64,000 nt of DNA from NCBI GenBank assembly GCA_965222005.1, contig OZ244935.1, positions 1,736,001 to 1,800,000 on the forward strand, in the 5' to 3' direction. This document shows, piece by piece, positions 53,704 to 61,713 of the stretch; positions within the stretch are counted from its first letter, which is position 1, and each line of letters begins with the position of its first letter. This DNA comes from CBDCTM01 sp965222005. Its GTDB lineage: Bacteria; Bacteroidota; Bacteroidia; Chitinophagales; Saprospiraceae. The position numbers and the translations under genes are program-made. Under the pieces are notes generated by a model that was not told the origin of the DNA, ran no database searches, and worked only from the letters and a program-made list of their open reading frames with translations.

Positions 53704-54756
53704 ATGCCTCCTGATTTGGCCAATACCGACATTCGCCGCCTGAGCCTGGAAGAGCTACAGCATTGGTTTGCTGCACAGCAGGAGCCGCGCTATCGCGCCC
53801 GGCAGGTATATGAATGGCTGTGGCAGCGCGGCGCCCGCTCCTTTGATGTCATGACCAACCTGCCGCTTCTGCTTCGGGAGCAATTGGCCAAAGACTTTAG
53901 CATAGCTGCCCTGGAGCTCGATAAAGTACAGCATAGTGAGGATGGCACTATCAAAAGCCGCTTTCGTTTATACGATGGGCATCTCATCGAATCGGTGCTG
54001 ATTCCCGTACCGGCCGACCGGCGCTACACGGTTTGCGTATCCTCACAGGTGGGCTGTAGCCTGAGCTGTACCTTTTGTGCCACTGGCCGCATGAAGCGCA
54101 TTCGCAATCTGGAGGCCGCCGAAATTTACGACCAGGTGGTGCGGGTCAATCAACAATCGCTGGAAAAATTTGGTCATCCCCTTACCAATGTCGTGTTCAT
54201 GGGTATGGGCGAGCCATTGCTGGCCTACAAAAATGTGATGAAGGGCATACATCACCTCATTTCTCCGGAAGGGCTGAATATGGCTGCCCGGCGGATCACC
54301 TTGAGTACGGCCGGCATTGCCAAAATGATTCGAAGGCTGGCAGATGATGGGGTGAAATTCAACCTGGCGCTATCTCTTCATGCGGCCGATGATGCCAAGC
54401 GCAATCAAATCATGCCCATCAATGAGCAGAATAATGTGGCGGCTTTGATGGAGGCACTGCATTATTTCTATCAAAATACGCGTGGCCAGATCAGCTATGA
54501 ATACATCGCTTTTCAGGATTTTAATGATGGCCTGGAAGATGCTGCCAATCTGTGGAAGCTGTGCAAGCGTTTTCCCGTGAAGGTCAACATCATTGAGTAC
54601 AACCCCATTGACGGAGCGCCATTCCGGAAGTCAGCGACACATAGGATCGATGAGTTTGCCCGTTTTCTTCGGGCAAAAAAGGTAATGGTGACGGTGCGGC
54701 GCAGCCGCGGGCGGGATATTGACGCCGCTTGCGGGCAATTGGCCAATAAAGATTGA
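53704..54756 (+). CDS. rlmN: 23S rRNA (adenine-2503-C2) methyltransferase
   Basis: 350 residues. The radical-SAM motif CSLSCTFCATG has Cys near 118, 122 and 125. VVFMGMGEPLLAYKNVM, ITLSTAGI, NLALSLHAADDAKRNQIMP and YEYIAFQDFNDGLEDA follow. The C-terminal DIDAACGQLA carries the cysteine of the methyl-transfer mechanism. It methylates A2503 of 23S rRNA and A37 of some tRNAs. A near-consensus TATCTTTA (53692-53699) lies only a few bases before the ATG, so transcription may start almost at the start codon. Confidence 0.97.
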   Translation: MPPDLANTDIRRLSLEELQHWFAAQQEPRYRARQVYEWLWQRGARSFDVMTNLPLLLREQLAKDFSIAALELDKVQHSEDGTIKSRFRLYDGHLIESVLIPVPADRRYTVCVSSQVGCSLSCTFCATGRMKRIRNLEAAEIYDQVVRVNQQSLEKFGHPLTNVVFMGMGEPLLAYKNVMKGIHHLISPEGLNMAARRITLSTAGIAKMIRRLADDGVKFNLALSLHAADDAKRNQIMPINEQNNVAALMEALHYFYQNTRGQISYEYIAFQDFNDGLEDAANLWKLCKRFPVKVNIIEYNPIDGAPFRKSATHRIDEFARFLRAKKVMVTVRRSRGRDIDAACGQLANKD

Positions 54757-54798
54757 GCAAGGAGAGAGCAAGAGAAAGAGCAGTATGCTGAAAATGCA

Positions 54799-54833
54799 AG
54801 CGCCTCGAAAGTGTAATCTACTTTCGAGGCGCT
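54799..54833. terminator. Bidirectional terminator between rlmN and the Pal-like gene
   Basis: A perfect 13-bp stem AGCGCCTCGAAAG (54799-54811) / CTTTCGAGGCGCT (54821-54833) with a 9-base loop, between two convergent genes. T-tracts are weak on both sides. Confidence 0.65.
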
Positions 54834-54878
54834 ATAAGGGCAGAGTGATTATCTATCTATAACTATTTACACACCTAT

Positions 54879-55670
54879 TTACACACCACCGCTAATTTTG
54901 AGTTTGTAAAGCTCACGGACAGCTGGCAGAATTACAATTTCGGCACGACGGTTTTCAGAGCGCGCTTGAGCAGAATCTTCCGGGTTGGCCGGATGATGCT
55001 CTCCTTTACCTACGGCAGCGAGCTGACTTTCAGGAACTCCCTGGCGAATGAGGCGGCGAACCACAGCCATTGCACGAGCCGTGCTAAGGTCCCAGTTGTC
55101 TTGCCAACGGGCACCCTGTTTCACGCTTTTGCTATCCGTATGGCCTTCCACCTGAACCCGGATATTGGGGTTGTTTTTTAGTATTTCGGCCAATTGGTCC
55201 ACCTGGGCGAAATATTCGCGACGCAGTCTGGTGGAGCCACTTCCATAGAGGATGGGCTTCTCCATCTGTACATACAGTCGGTGGCCTTTTTCCTGTACGC
55301 TAATACCACTGTTTTCGAAGCTGGCAAAAGTACCTTTGATAGCCGTACGCATGGCGCTGGTTTTGCTTTCCATTTCTTCCAGCGATTTTTTAGCGCTGGC
55401 CAGGCTGGCCTCTGCTTCGTTGAGATCATCCTGTACGTCTGCTAATTGAGTGGTAAGGTCGGCATTTTGAGATTCGAGCGTCATTTTTTCGTTTTGCAGG
55501 CTCTCTACATCCGCTTCCAAATCTTTTACTTTCTGTCTTTGCTCAGTAAGCATTTTGTCAACTGCATCCTTTTGACCTTGCAGTTCGTCAAACTTCTTTT
55601 TTGATACACAAGACGGAAGTACCAGTGTGAAAGCGAGGCACAAAAACAATAAGTTAATTGCTGTTCTCAT
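54879..55670 (-). CDS. Pal-like OmpA-family lipoprotein with coiled coil
   Basis: 263 residues. The lipobox is LVLPSC. Residues 28-120 are a long coiled coil (LQGQKDAVDKMLTEQRQKVK and onward). The OmpA domain has ILYGSGSTRLRREYFAQVDQ, NIRVQVEGHTDSKSV, DLSTARAMAVVRRLI and RSENRRAEIVIL. It should bind peptidoglycan while anchored in the outer membrane. It is transcribed alone and ends at the shared terminator. It is the third OmpA-domain protein in the window, each with a different N-terminal partner. Confidence 0.88.
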   Translation of the reverse strand: MRTAINLLFLCLAFTLVLPSCVSKKKFDELQGQKDAVDKMLTEQRQKVKDLEADVESLQNEKMTLESQNADLTTQLADVQDDLNEAEASLASAKKSLEEMESKTSAMRTAIKGTFASFENSGISVQEKGHRLYVQMEKPILYGSGSTRLRREYFAQVDQLAEILKNNPNIRVQVEGHTDSKSVKQGARWQDNWDLSTARAMAVVRRLIRQGVPESQLAAVGKGEHHPANPEDSAQARSENRRAEIVILPAVRELYKLKISGGV

Positions 55671-56076
55671 GTTTGTTTAATTTAAAAATTGAGGTATTTA
55701 AATGAATTAATGATAATACACATGCAATCCTGAAGAATTTGAAATCCAAATTTTGAACAGCGCATGTCACCGACATTGCTTTGAATTTTTCAAAATCCTT
55801 CATAAAATCACCATTGAAGGTGCCTGTTTTGAAAGGGTGCCTTATAGTCCGAGGGAATCAAATTTAGGAAAAGTCACTAAATTTTTAATACCGCTAAATT
55901 AAGAGTTATTTTTAGGAATACGATATGTTTTCTGCTTAAATTCTTGATTACTAAGGTGTGGAACACCCGTAACAACATGTTTTCTGTAAAGGAGAGCGAA
56001 AGTCAAAAATATCAGTACGACTAGCCCGATGGGCATGGCAAATATTTTATCTTTAGTCAAATAATATCCACAGCTT
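55671..56076. other. Divergent intergenic region, no gene recognised
   Basis: About 400 AT-rich bases between the Pal-like gene and the dienelactone hydrolase gene. TATCTTTA at 56048-56055 (plus strand) is one base off the -7 consensus and lies 21 bases before the hydrolase ATG. I see no hairpin or convincing small gene. Confidence 0.4.
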
Positions 56077-56919
56077 ATGAACTACACCCCTCTATTCTTA
56101 CTTAGCCTCTTTGTGATGCTATCGGCCACCCATTGCACCAACTCCGCTCCCTCCGACGGCAAAGACCACACAGAGCAATTTGCCGATTTGGGCAAAGACA
56201 CCTCCTTTCAGCAGGAGCACGAAGAACCAGCAATCATCGATGCTATCACCAGTGGCGAGCCCGCTAAGTATCCCACTGCAGATGGCAAAATGGCTACGGC
56301 TACCATCTGGAAAGCAAAAAATCCTTCCAACAAATACCTCTTTGTCATTCATGAATGGTGGGGCCTCAATGATTTTATCCGCCGCGAAGCTGCCCGTCTC
56401 CACAACCAACTGACAGATGTAAATGTACTCGCACTCGACCTCTACGATGGCGGTGTGGCCACTACCAGGGAAGCTGCCAGCGAGTTGATGCAGGCAGTAG
56501 AAACTGAACGGGCAGAGGCAATTATCAACGGAGCTATTGCATTGGCCGGCAAGGAGGCTGAGATCGCTACCATAGGCTGGTGCTTTGGAGGGGGCTGGTC
56601 ATTGAAATCGAGCATTTTGGCAGCAGAGCAGGGTGCTGGCTGCGTGATCTATTACGGTATGCCGGTGCAAGAAGAGGAAAAACTAAGCCCTTTGAAGGCT
56701 CCTGTGTTGGGGATATTTGCCGAAAAAGACGAATGGATTACTCCCCAGGTAGCCAATGATTTCAAAAAGATGGCTGGTGACGTGGGCAAAGAAGTGACTG
56801 TTCATATCTTCGATGCCGATCATGCTTTTGCCAATCCCAGCAGTCCTCGTTATGTTGAACAAGCGGCTCAGGAAGCGAATGCACTGGCGTTGGAATTTTT
56901 GAAAGAACGCCTGAATTAA
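56077..56919 (+). CDS. Dienelactone hydrolase-family lipoprotein
   Basis: 280 residues. The signal peptide has lipobox-like LSATHC. The hydrolase domain has FVIHEWWGLNDFIRREAARL, the nucleophile Cys in TIGWCFGGGW, the acid in GIFAEKDEWITP and the His in FDADHAFANP. This is the Cys-Asp-His triad of dienelactone hydrolases. Members open dienelactones in chlorocatechol routes, but many have unknown ester substrates. The lipoprotein form suggests a periplasmic role. It ends in a strong terminator. Confidence 0.88.
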   Translation: MNYTPLFLLSLFVMLSATHCTNSAPSDGKDHTEQFADLGKDTSFQQEHEEPAIIDAITSGEPAKYPTADGKMATATIWKAKNPSNKYLFVIHEWWGLNDFIRREAARLHNQLTDVNVLALDLYDGGVATTREAASELMQAVETERAEAIINGAIALAGKEAEIATIGWCFGGGWSLKSSILAAEQGAGCVIYYGMPVQEEEKLSPLKAPVLGIFAEKDEWITPQVANDFKKMAGDVGKEVTVHIFDADHAFANPSSPRYVEQAAQEANALALEFLKERLN

Positions 56920-56930
56920 GGAAAGGCCAA

Positions 56931-56972
56931 TTCAAAGGCAGAGGCGAAAACCGAGGCTCCTCTGCCTTTGAA
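56931..56972. terminator. Bidirectional terminator, 14-bp perfect stem
   Basis: TTCAAAGGCAGAGG (56931-56944) pairs exactly with CCTCTGCCTTTGAA (56959-56972), between the convergent dienelactone hydrolase and TonB receptor genes. Confidence 0.75.
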
Positions 56973-56993
56973 TGTTGCCGACAAATTTTGAGC

Positions 56994-59237
56994 TCACCGA
57001 ATCCAATAACGGAAGCCGAGATAAGTATTCCGTCCGAAGATTGGCCCCCATATCAGTGAGCTGTCGAAGTATTGGCTGAAAGGCTGATCGCTTGACAGGA
57101 TGGGGTTGCTTTGTTTGTAATTGAGCAAATTCTCCATTCCTACATATATTTCAAAGCGTTCTCTCCAACCTTTACTGACCTGGGCGTTCATCATTACAAA
57201 ATCTGGCGACCGCTCAGCTAACTGATAAGCTGAGGGATTGCTGCCCGTAAAGGGGATACGCTTTTCACCCTGCCAGTTGATCGTATAATCAAACTTCCAG
57301 TGATCAGAAGTTTCGTAAGCCAAATTTACAAAAGCGCGATGTGCCGACACCAAAGGTTTTTGCATCAACTCTCTCCGATAGGTAGTCTTCACATCATACC
57401 AGCGGTAGGCCAGCCGCAGATCCAGCCGCTTGATAAGCTCATAATCGAGCTGCAGCTGAATACTGTTGGAATAGGACTCTCCATCCAGATTGTAAAAATG
57501 CGCCATCTGAGGGCTTTGGTCGATATCCAGTACAATTTGATTTTTGAAATTAGTCCGGAAAAAATCGAGACTGACAGTGCCTTCCCGATAATCCCACAGG
57601 AAACAGTGTGAAAGGCTTGCTCCCATGTTCCAGGCTACTTCCGGATCGAGGCCATAGGGCTTGTCGGAGTTATCACCATGTATCTCAATAACACGCGAAC
57701 TGGCCAGTAAGCCGGTATTTTCGGAAAGCACATTGGCGGTTCGTTGACCCCGGCCAATGGAGGTACGCAGTACGGTATTATCACTCAAGGTATAGCGGGT
57801 ATGCAGACGCGGTGTGAGGAATGCACCATACGTATTGTGGTAATCGCCGCGAAGCCCGGTGACGATGGCGAGCTTGTCGGATCGCGAAAAGGTGTATTCG
57901 AAAAAGGCTCCTGGCACAGCTACCGTACGGTCATAACTTACTTTATTTAGCGACTCATCGTAATCATCGTACTGAAAGCTGAGGCCGGCTTTGTACTGAT
58001 GATTGGTGTTGGAAAAGATACTTTGAAAGAGCAGGTTGGCATAAAAGCTCGTCTGACTAGCATCGTAATCATTCAACCCAAAATAGCTGTCTTGCTCATG
58101 GCGGGCAGCTGAAAGCTGGAGTCCGATGCTTTGCCAGGGTTTTTCTTCCCACACGAATCCCGTTTTGGTCCAGCCTTCCAGGCGTTGTACATTCAGCTTC
58201 ATTCCCCATCGATTGGTGGTAAGGGCATCGTCTTCTGGCCTGAAGTCCTTTTGCCCTCCAATGTTATTGATGTAGGTGCCTTTTATTCCGGCCTGAGCCC
58301 TCATACCCCCTTTGCCGATAAACTTCCAACGATTGAGTGCAATAAACTGGTCACTGAGTGGATTGTCCAAAAAGTGGTCGCCATTTCTATCACGTTTTAC
58401 CGAATTGTTTTTGGCATGCAGAAGCAGGGCAGTGGAAAACTGCTCACTCAGTTGATGAGCCAAATTGGCATTGGCTTCCACACGCCCGCCTTCATTGATG
58501 AAGAGGTTGAGGTATAAGGGGTCGGCCGTTTCCGGCTTGCGTATTTCCGCATTTATTTGCCCTGCGATGCTTTCAAAGCCATTGACCACAGAGCCAGTAC
58601 CTTTGCTCAACTGAATACTCTCCACCCAGGTGCCAGGCACATAGGTGAGACCATATATAGCCGCCAAACCACGAATGTGAGGCATATTTTCGCGGGTGAT
58701 TTGGGTATAAGGCCCAGCCAGGCCGAGCATTTGAATTTGGCGGGTGCCGGTAACAGCATCGGTGAAAGAAACGTCCACGCTCGGGCTGGTTTCAAAGCTC
58801 TCACTGAGATTGCAGCAAGCGGCTTTTTGCAATTCCTTTTCGCTGATTCGCTCTACCTTGATCGGGTTGATGTAAGACGTTTCTGTACTTTTTTTCCGGC
58901 TTTTCACTTCCACCACCTCCAAGCTAACGGTAGTGTTGAGGCGAATGGTAATAAAATCCGGTGAATTGATTTCCAGCGTATCATTTTGATAGCCTACATA
59001 ACTGACTACCAATTGCTTGCTGGTATTGGAAAATTCTATGGCGAAGGTGCCATCTGCGTCACTGGTAGCGCCAATACTGGTGCCGAGCCAATAGAGATTG
59101 GCTCCAACCAAAGGTATGGCTTGTTCGTTTTCGGTTACCTCTATTACCCTGCCCTTCAGCATCTCCCGGACTGCCTGCGCCCCTGCGGAGAGTTGAAAGC
59201 TGAACAGGAAGAGGAATATCCATTCTGATCGCCTCAT
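56994..59237 (-). CDS. TonB-dependent receptor of a heavy-metal cluster
   Basis: 747 residues from the ATG at 59235-59237, which gives a signal peptide (WIFLFLFSFQLSAGAQ). An N-terminal carboxypeptidase-regulatory-like domain (GRVIEVTENEQAIPLVGANL) precedes the plug, which has the motifs CCNLSESFETSPSVDVSFTD, MPHIRGLAAIYGLTYVPG and VVNGFESIAGQINAEIRKP. The barrel ends in YLGFRYWIR. It begins 11 bases after the HMA-domain gene. The CCNLSESFE type next to an HMA protein points to copper or another soft metal as substrate, by context only. Confidence 0.88.
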   Translation of the reverse strand: MRRSEWIFLFLFSFQLSAGAQAVREMLKGRVIEVTENEQAIPLVGANLYWLGTSIGATSDADGTFAIEFSNTSKQLVVSYVGYQNDTLEINSPDFITIRLNTTVSLEVVEVKSRKKSTETSYINPIKVERISEKELQKAACCNLSESFETSPSVDVSFTDAVTGTRQIQMLGLAGPYTQITRENMPHIRGLAAIYGLTYVPGTWVESIQLSKGTGSVVNGFESIAGQINAEIRKPETADPLYLNLFINEGGRVEANANLAHQLSEQFSTALLLHAKNNSVKRDRNGDHFLDNPLSDQFIALNRWKFIGKGGMRAQAGIKGTYINNIGGQKDFRPEDDALTTNRWGMKLNVQRLEGWTKTGFVWEEKPWQSIGLQLSAARHEQDSYFGLNDYDASQTSFYANLLFQSIFSNTNHQYKAGLSFQYDDYDESLNKVSYDRTVAVPGAFFEYTFSRSDKLAIVTGLRGDYHNTYGAFLTPRLHTRYTLSDNTVLRTSIGRGQRTANVLSENTGLLASSRVIEIHGDNSDKPYGLDPEVAWNMGASLSHCFLWDYREGTVSLDFFRTNFKNQIVLDIDQSPQMAHFYNLDGESYSNSIQLQLDYELIKRLDLRLAYRWYDVKTTYRRELMQKPLVSAHRAFVNLAYETSDHWKFDYTINWQGEKRIPFTGSNPSAYQLAERSPDFVMMNAQVSKGWRERFEIYVGMENLLNYKQSNPILSSDQPFSQYFDSSLIWGPIFGRNTYLGFRYWIR

Positions 59238-59248
59238 ATCCAATGGCA

Positions 59249-59611
59249 TCAATGAACCTCTATGCCATCCCGATAGGCGCAACAGGCAGGCAGCTTGTTG
59301 TAGGCGGCGTCAGAGGCAGCAATTTTTTCGGAATCGTAACCGGCGTCGGCAACGGATTGCAAAATGGCAGTCTCGCTCGTTTTTGATGTTTTGTAAACAA
59401 TTCTGAGCAGTTGGCTTTCCTTGTCCCATTCAGCCAGTTTGACGCCTTTGATGAGCGCCGCATTTTCGATGCGTTTTTTACACATATCGCACACACCAGC
59501 TACTTTATACGTAGCGGTCTCGACTTTTTTTGCGGCCTTCTGGGCAGTGGCGCAAGACGAAAATGTTGTCATGCAAAGGAATAAAGTGAAAACTTTCAAT
59601 ATCGCATTCAT
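59249..59611 (-). CDS. Exported heavy-metal-associated (HMA) domain protein
   Basis: 120 residues. Signal peptide ends TTFSSCATAQ, with a possible lipobox. The rest is one HMA (ferredoxin-like) domain with the metal-binding CDMCKKRIENAA and the second-half VADAGYDSEKIAA. It ends in an extra CC pair (LPACCAYRDG). It should bind Cu(I) or a similar ion in the periplasm and could hand it to or from the receptor encoded just downstream. It is co-transcribed with the receptor. Confidence 0.88.
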   Translation of the reverse strand: MNAILKVFTLFLCMTTFSSCATAQKAAKKVETATYKVAGVCDMCKKRIENAALIKGVKLAEWDKESQLLRIVYKTSKTSETAILQSVADAGYDSEKIAASDAAYNKLPACCAYRDGIEVH

Positions 59612-59710
59612 AATGGTTAAATTTTAATTGATTGAATGAATTGATTGAATGAAAAATAATGCCAACACATTGCAAAGCGGTGTTGAGCAGATCATGCAAA
59701 AAATTAATAG

Positions 59711-60100
59711 TTAACCATAAAAGAGAAGTGCAGAATGTAGCAACCAACGGGACTGCCGGACTAAGGGAGGGGGATGCGGTGGAATCAAAGCGGGGCTCTC
59801 GTCGGTCAGTTTGCTTTGCTGCTTTAGCTGAAAAGGGGTTAGCGGCAGCGCAAAACTGAATAGCCTTGGCAGTTTTCTCAGGGTTTGTTGAATTTGCTGC
59901 TCGACGTCCAGCTGCACAAAAAACTGCTCATTATCACAACAGCCCTTGTTGGCTTTTTTTTCACCACAACAGCAGCTATCTCCTTTGAAAAGCAATTGTA
60001 CAGATGCGATGGAGCCACCGCAATAGTGGATATTGACTGCAAATCCAACGGATAGCAGCAAATAAAAACCAGCAAAGCATATGACAGCTAATCTTTTCAT
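59711..60100 (-). CDS. HYC_CC_PP-family metal-linked protein
   Basis: 129 residues. N-terminal hydrophobic segment (LAVICFAGFYLLLSVGFAVN) followed by IHYCGGSIASVQ, then a dense Cys cluster (SCCCGEKKANKGCCDNEQ) and a C-terminal PPHPPP stretch. These are the HYC, CC and PP elements that define this small Bacteroidota family. It lies about 100 bases upstream of the HMA gene on the same strand. Metal binding or sensing is likely; mechanism unknown. Confidence 0.8.
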   Translation of the reverse strand: MKRLAVICFAGFYLLLSVGFAVNIHYCGGSIASVQLLFKGDSCCCGEKKANKGCCDNEQFFVQLDVEQQIQQTLRKLPRLFSFALPLTPFQLKQQSKLTDESPALIPPHPPPLVRQSRWLLHSALLFYG

Positions 60101-60241
60101 TGGCGCAAATTCACTACAAATTTAGCACATTTAGGGGCCAGTGACAACTTATTAACAGCTTGTTAAGGAACAGGAATCGTTGCTAAAAAGCAGGCAGGGC
60201 ACTGTCTGTAGGGAGGAAGGGGTAGCATACCTCAGATAAAG

Positions 60242-61123
60242 CTACGCAAAATGATGCTTGATAAAGGCCAAATAGTGGTTTGCCACCAAATGGGCCGCCT
60301 CTGTTTGTGGGTAGTGGCCGATACCTTTCAGCTCTATTACATCGGCCGAGGGGACAATTTGTCGAAAATGTTGTACCAAATGTTGGCCTGAAATAGGATC
60401 AGCAATGCCGTTGATTAACAGCATCGGTTGCTCAAATTGCTCCAATGCCCCTACCCAGCGCCGCTCATGTTTGCTGCGCTCCTGCATATAGCGGATGACA
60501 AGAGGAATCACTTTTTTGCCATTTTTAAAGGATACCAAATGCCAAAATGCATCGATCTCTGCTGCTGTAGGTTGGCTGTTTTTGCCAAATATCTTTTGGA
60601 AAGTATGTCGCAGATTCTGCTTGCCCAAGAAGGGCGGCAGCAGCGTACCAACAGGGCTAGCCAATATTTTCTGAATAAGGCGCGGCCTATGTACCCCTGG
60701 AAACAAGCCGCCATTGAGGAAACATACTGACTGAATGTTAAATGACAATTCTCCCTTCAGCTGGCGAGCCATCAACTCCTGAGCTACTGTATCGCCATAA
60801 TCATGAGCCAGCAATTGGCACTGGGTTATTTTTAGTTTTTTAATCAACATTTCCACCAAATCTGCCTGATCCATAATGCTATACGGATAGGGATATGGCT
60901 TATCTGAAAAACCAAAACCGAGCATGTCCATAGCCAGCAGTCGGTAGTGCCGCTTGAGTGAGGGCCATACCTTATGCCAGTCCCATGAAGCAGTAGGAAA
61001 ACCATGAACAAGAAGCAAATCAGGCCCGTTGCCCTCTTGCACGTAAAATATTCGATGGCTTCGATAGTCAAAATATTGACCTTTTGATTGCCAATGTTGC
61101 AGGCTAGTGTGAAGTTTGCTCAA
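60242..61123 (-). CDS. Alpha/beta hydrolase, epoxide hydrolase/haloalkane dehalogenase-like
   Basis: 293 residues. Oxyanion-hole motif LLLVHGFPTASWDWH. The nucleophile elbow is LLAHDYGDTVA, with Asp (about 108) in place of Ser, as in epoxide hydrolases and haloalkane dehalogenases. The acid is probably in LLINGIADPIS and the His is in IGHYPQTE. Ester hydrolysis is therefore less likely than epoxide or halide hydrolysis. Soluble. It starts 9 bases after the acetyltransferase gene on the same strand. Confidence 0.82.
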   Translation of the reverse strand: MSKLHTSLQHWQSKGQYFDYRSHRIFYVQEGNGPDLLLVHGFPTASWDWHKVWPSLKRHYRLLAMDMLGFGFSDKPYPYPYSIMDQADLVEMLIKKLKITQCQLLAHDYGDTVAQELMARQLKGELSFNIQSVCFLNGGLFPGVHRPRLIQKILASPVGTLLPPFLGKQNLRHTFQKIFGKNSQPTAAEIDAFWHLVSFKNGKKVIPLVIRYMQERSKHERRWVGALEQFEQPMLLINGIADPISGQHLVQHFRQIVPSADVIELKGIGHYPQTEAAHLVANHYLAFIKHHFA

Positions 61124-61132
61124 AGAAAGAAT

Positions 61133-61711
61133 TTATGGATTTGCTATAGTTTTGCGCATAATGTGCCTGGCACCTCGGACCGCTACCGTTTCGAAGCCGC
61201 AATGTTCGAAGAGAGGCACCAGGCCCGTCCAGGCAAAAGCATCTGGCATTTTATCCTTTTTAGGTATTGAAGGATAAGCCTCCAGCAATTTACCTCCCTG
61301 AGTGCGAACATGCTTTTCAACACTCTCCAATAAAACCCGGGAAACACCCTGGCGGCGATAAGCCTTGTCCACAAACAGACAACTGATTGCCCATACCGGT
61401 TTATCGTCAATAGGCTGAAGGCTACGGGTTTTTTGAAAGTAAATAAAATCCTGTCGCGGCGATACCGAGCACCAGGCGATAGGTCGGTTTTTGTGGTATA
61501 GCAACAGGCCGGGCGAAGAGCCTTTCATCACCAATGTGTGCATGGCCATTCGATTGCCAGTCCCTTTTCCCGACTCGAAGGCTTTGTGCGGTAGCCGCCA
61601 GAGCATACACCAGCAGCCTCCGCAAGCGCCCTTTTCGCCAAAGAGTTGTTCAAAATCAGCCCAGTTGCTTTGGGCCAAAGCTTGGAAAGAATAGGAAATG
61701 GTATTACTCAT
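61133..61711 (-). CDS. GNAT-family N-acetyltransferase
   Basis: 192 residues. The acetyl-CoA-binding motif A is visible in ISCLFVDKAYRRQGVSRVLL followed by ESVEKHV. A Cys-rich N-terminal segment (GACGGCWCMLW) and FEHCGFETVAVRG near the end complete it. The acceptor is unknown. It begins 2 bases after the T9SS-cargo gene and ends 9 bases before the hydrolase gene. Confidence 0.82.
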   Translation of the reverse strand: MSNTISYSFQALAQSNWADFEQLFGEKGACGGCWCMLWRLPHKAFESGKGTGNRMAMHTLVMKGSSPGLLLYHKNRPIAWCSVSPRQDFIYFQKTRSLQPIDDKPVWAISCLFVDKAYRRQGVSRVLLESVEKHVRTQGGKLLEAYPSIPKKDKMPDAFAWTGLVPLFEHCGFETVAVRGARHIMRKTIANP

Positions 61712-61713
61712 AA

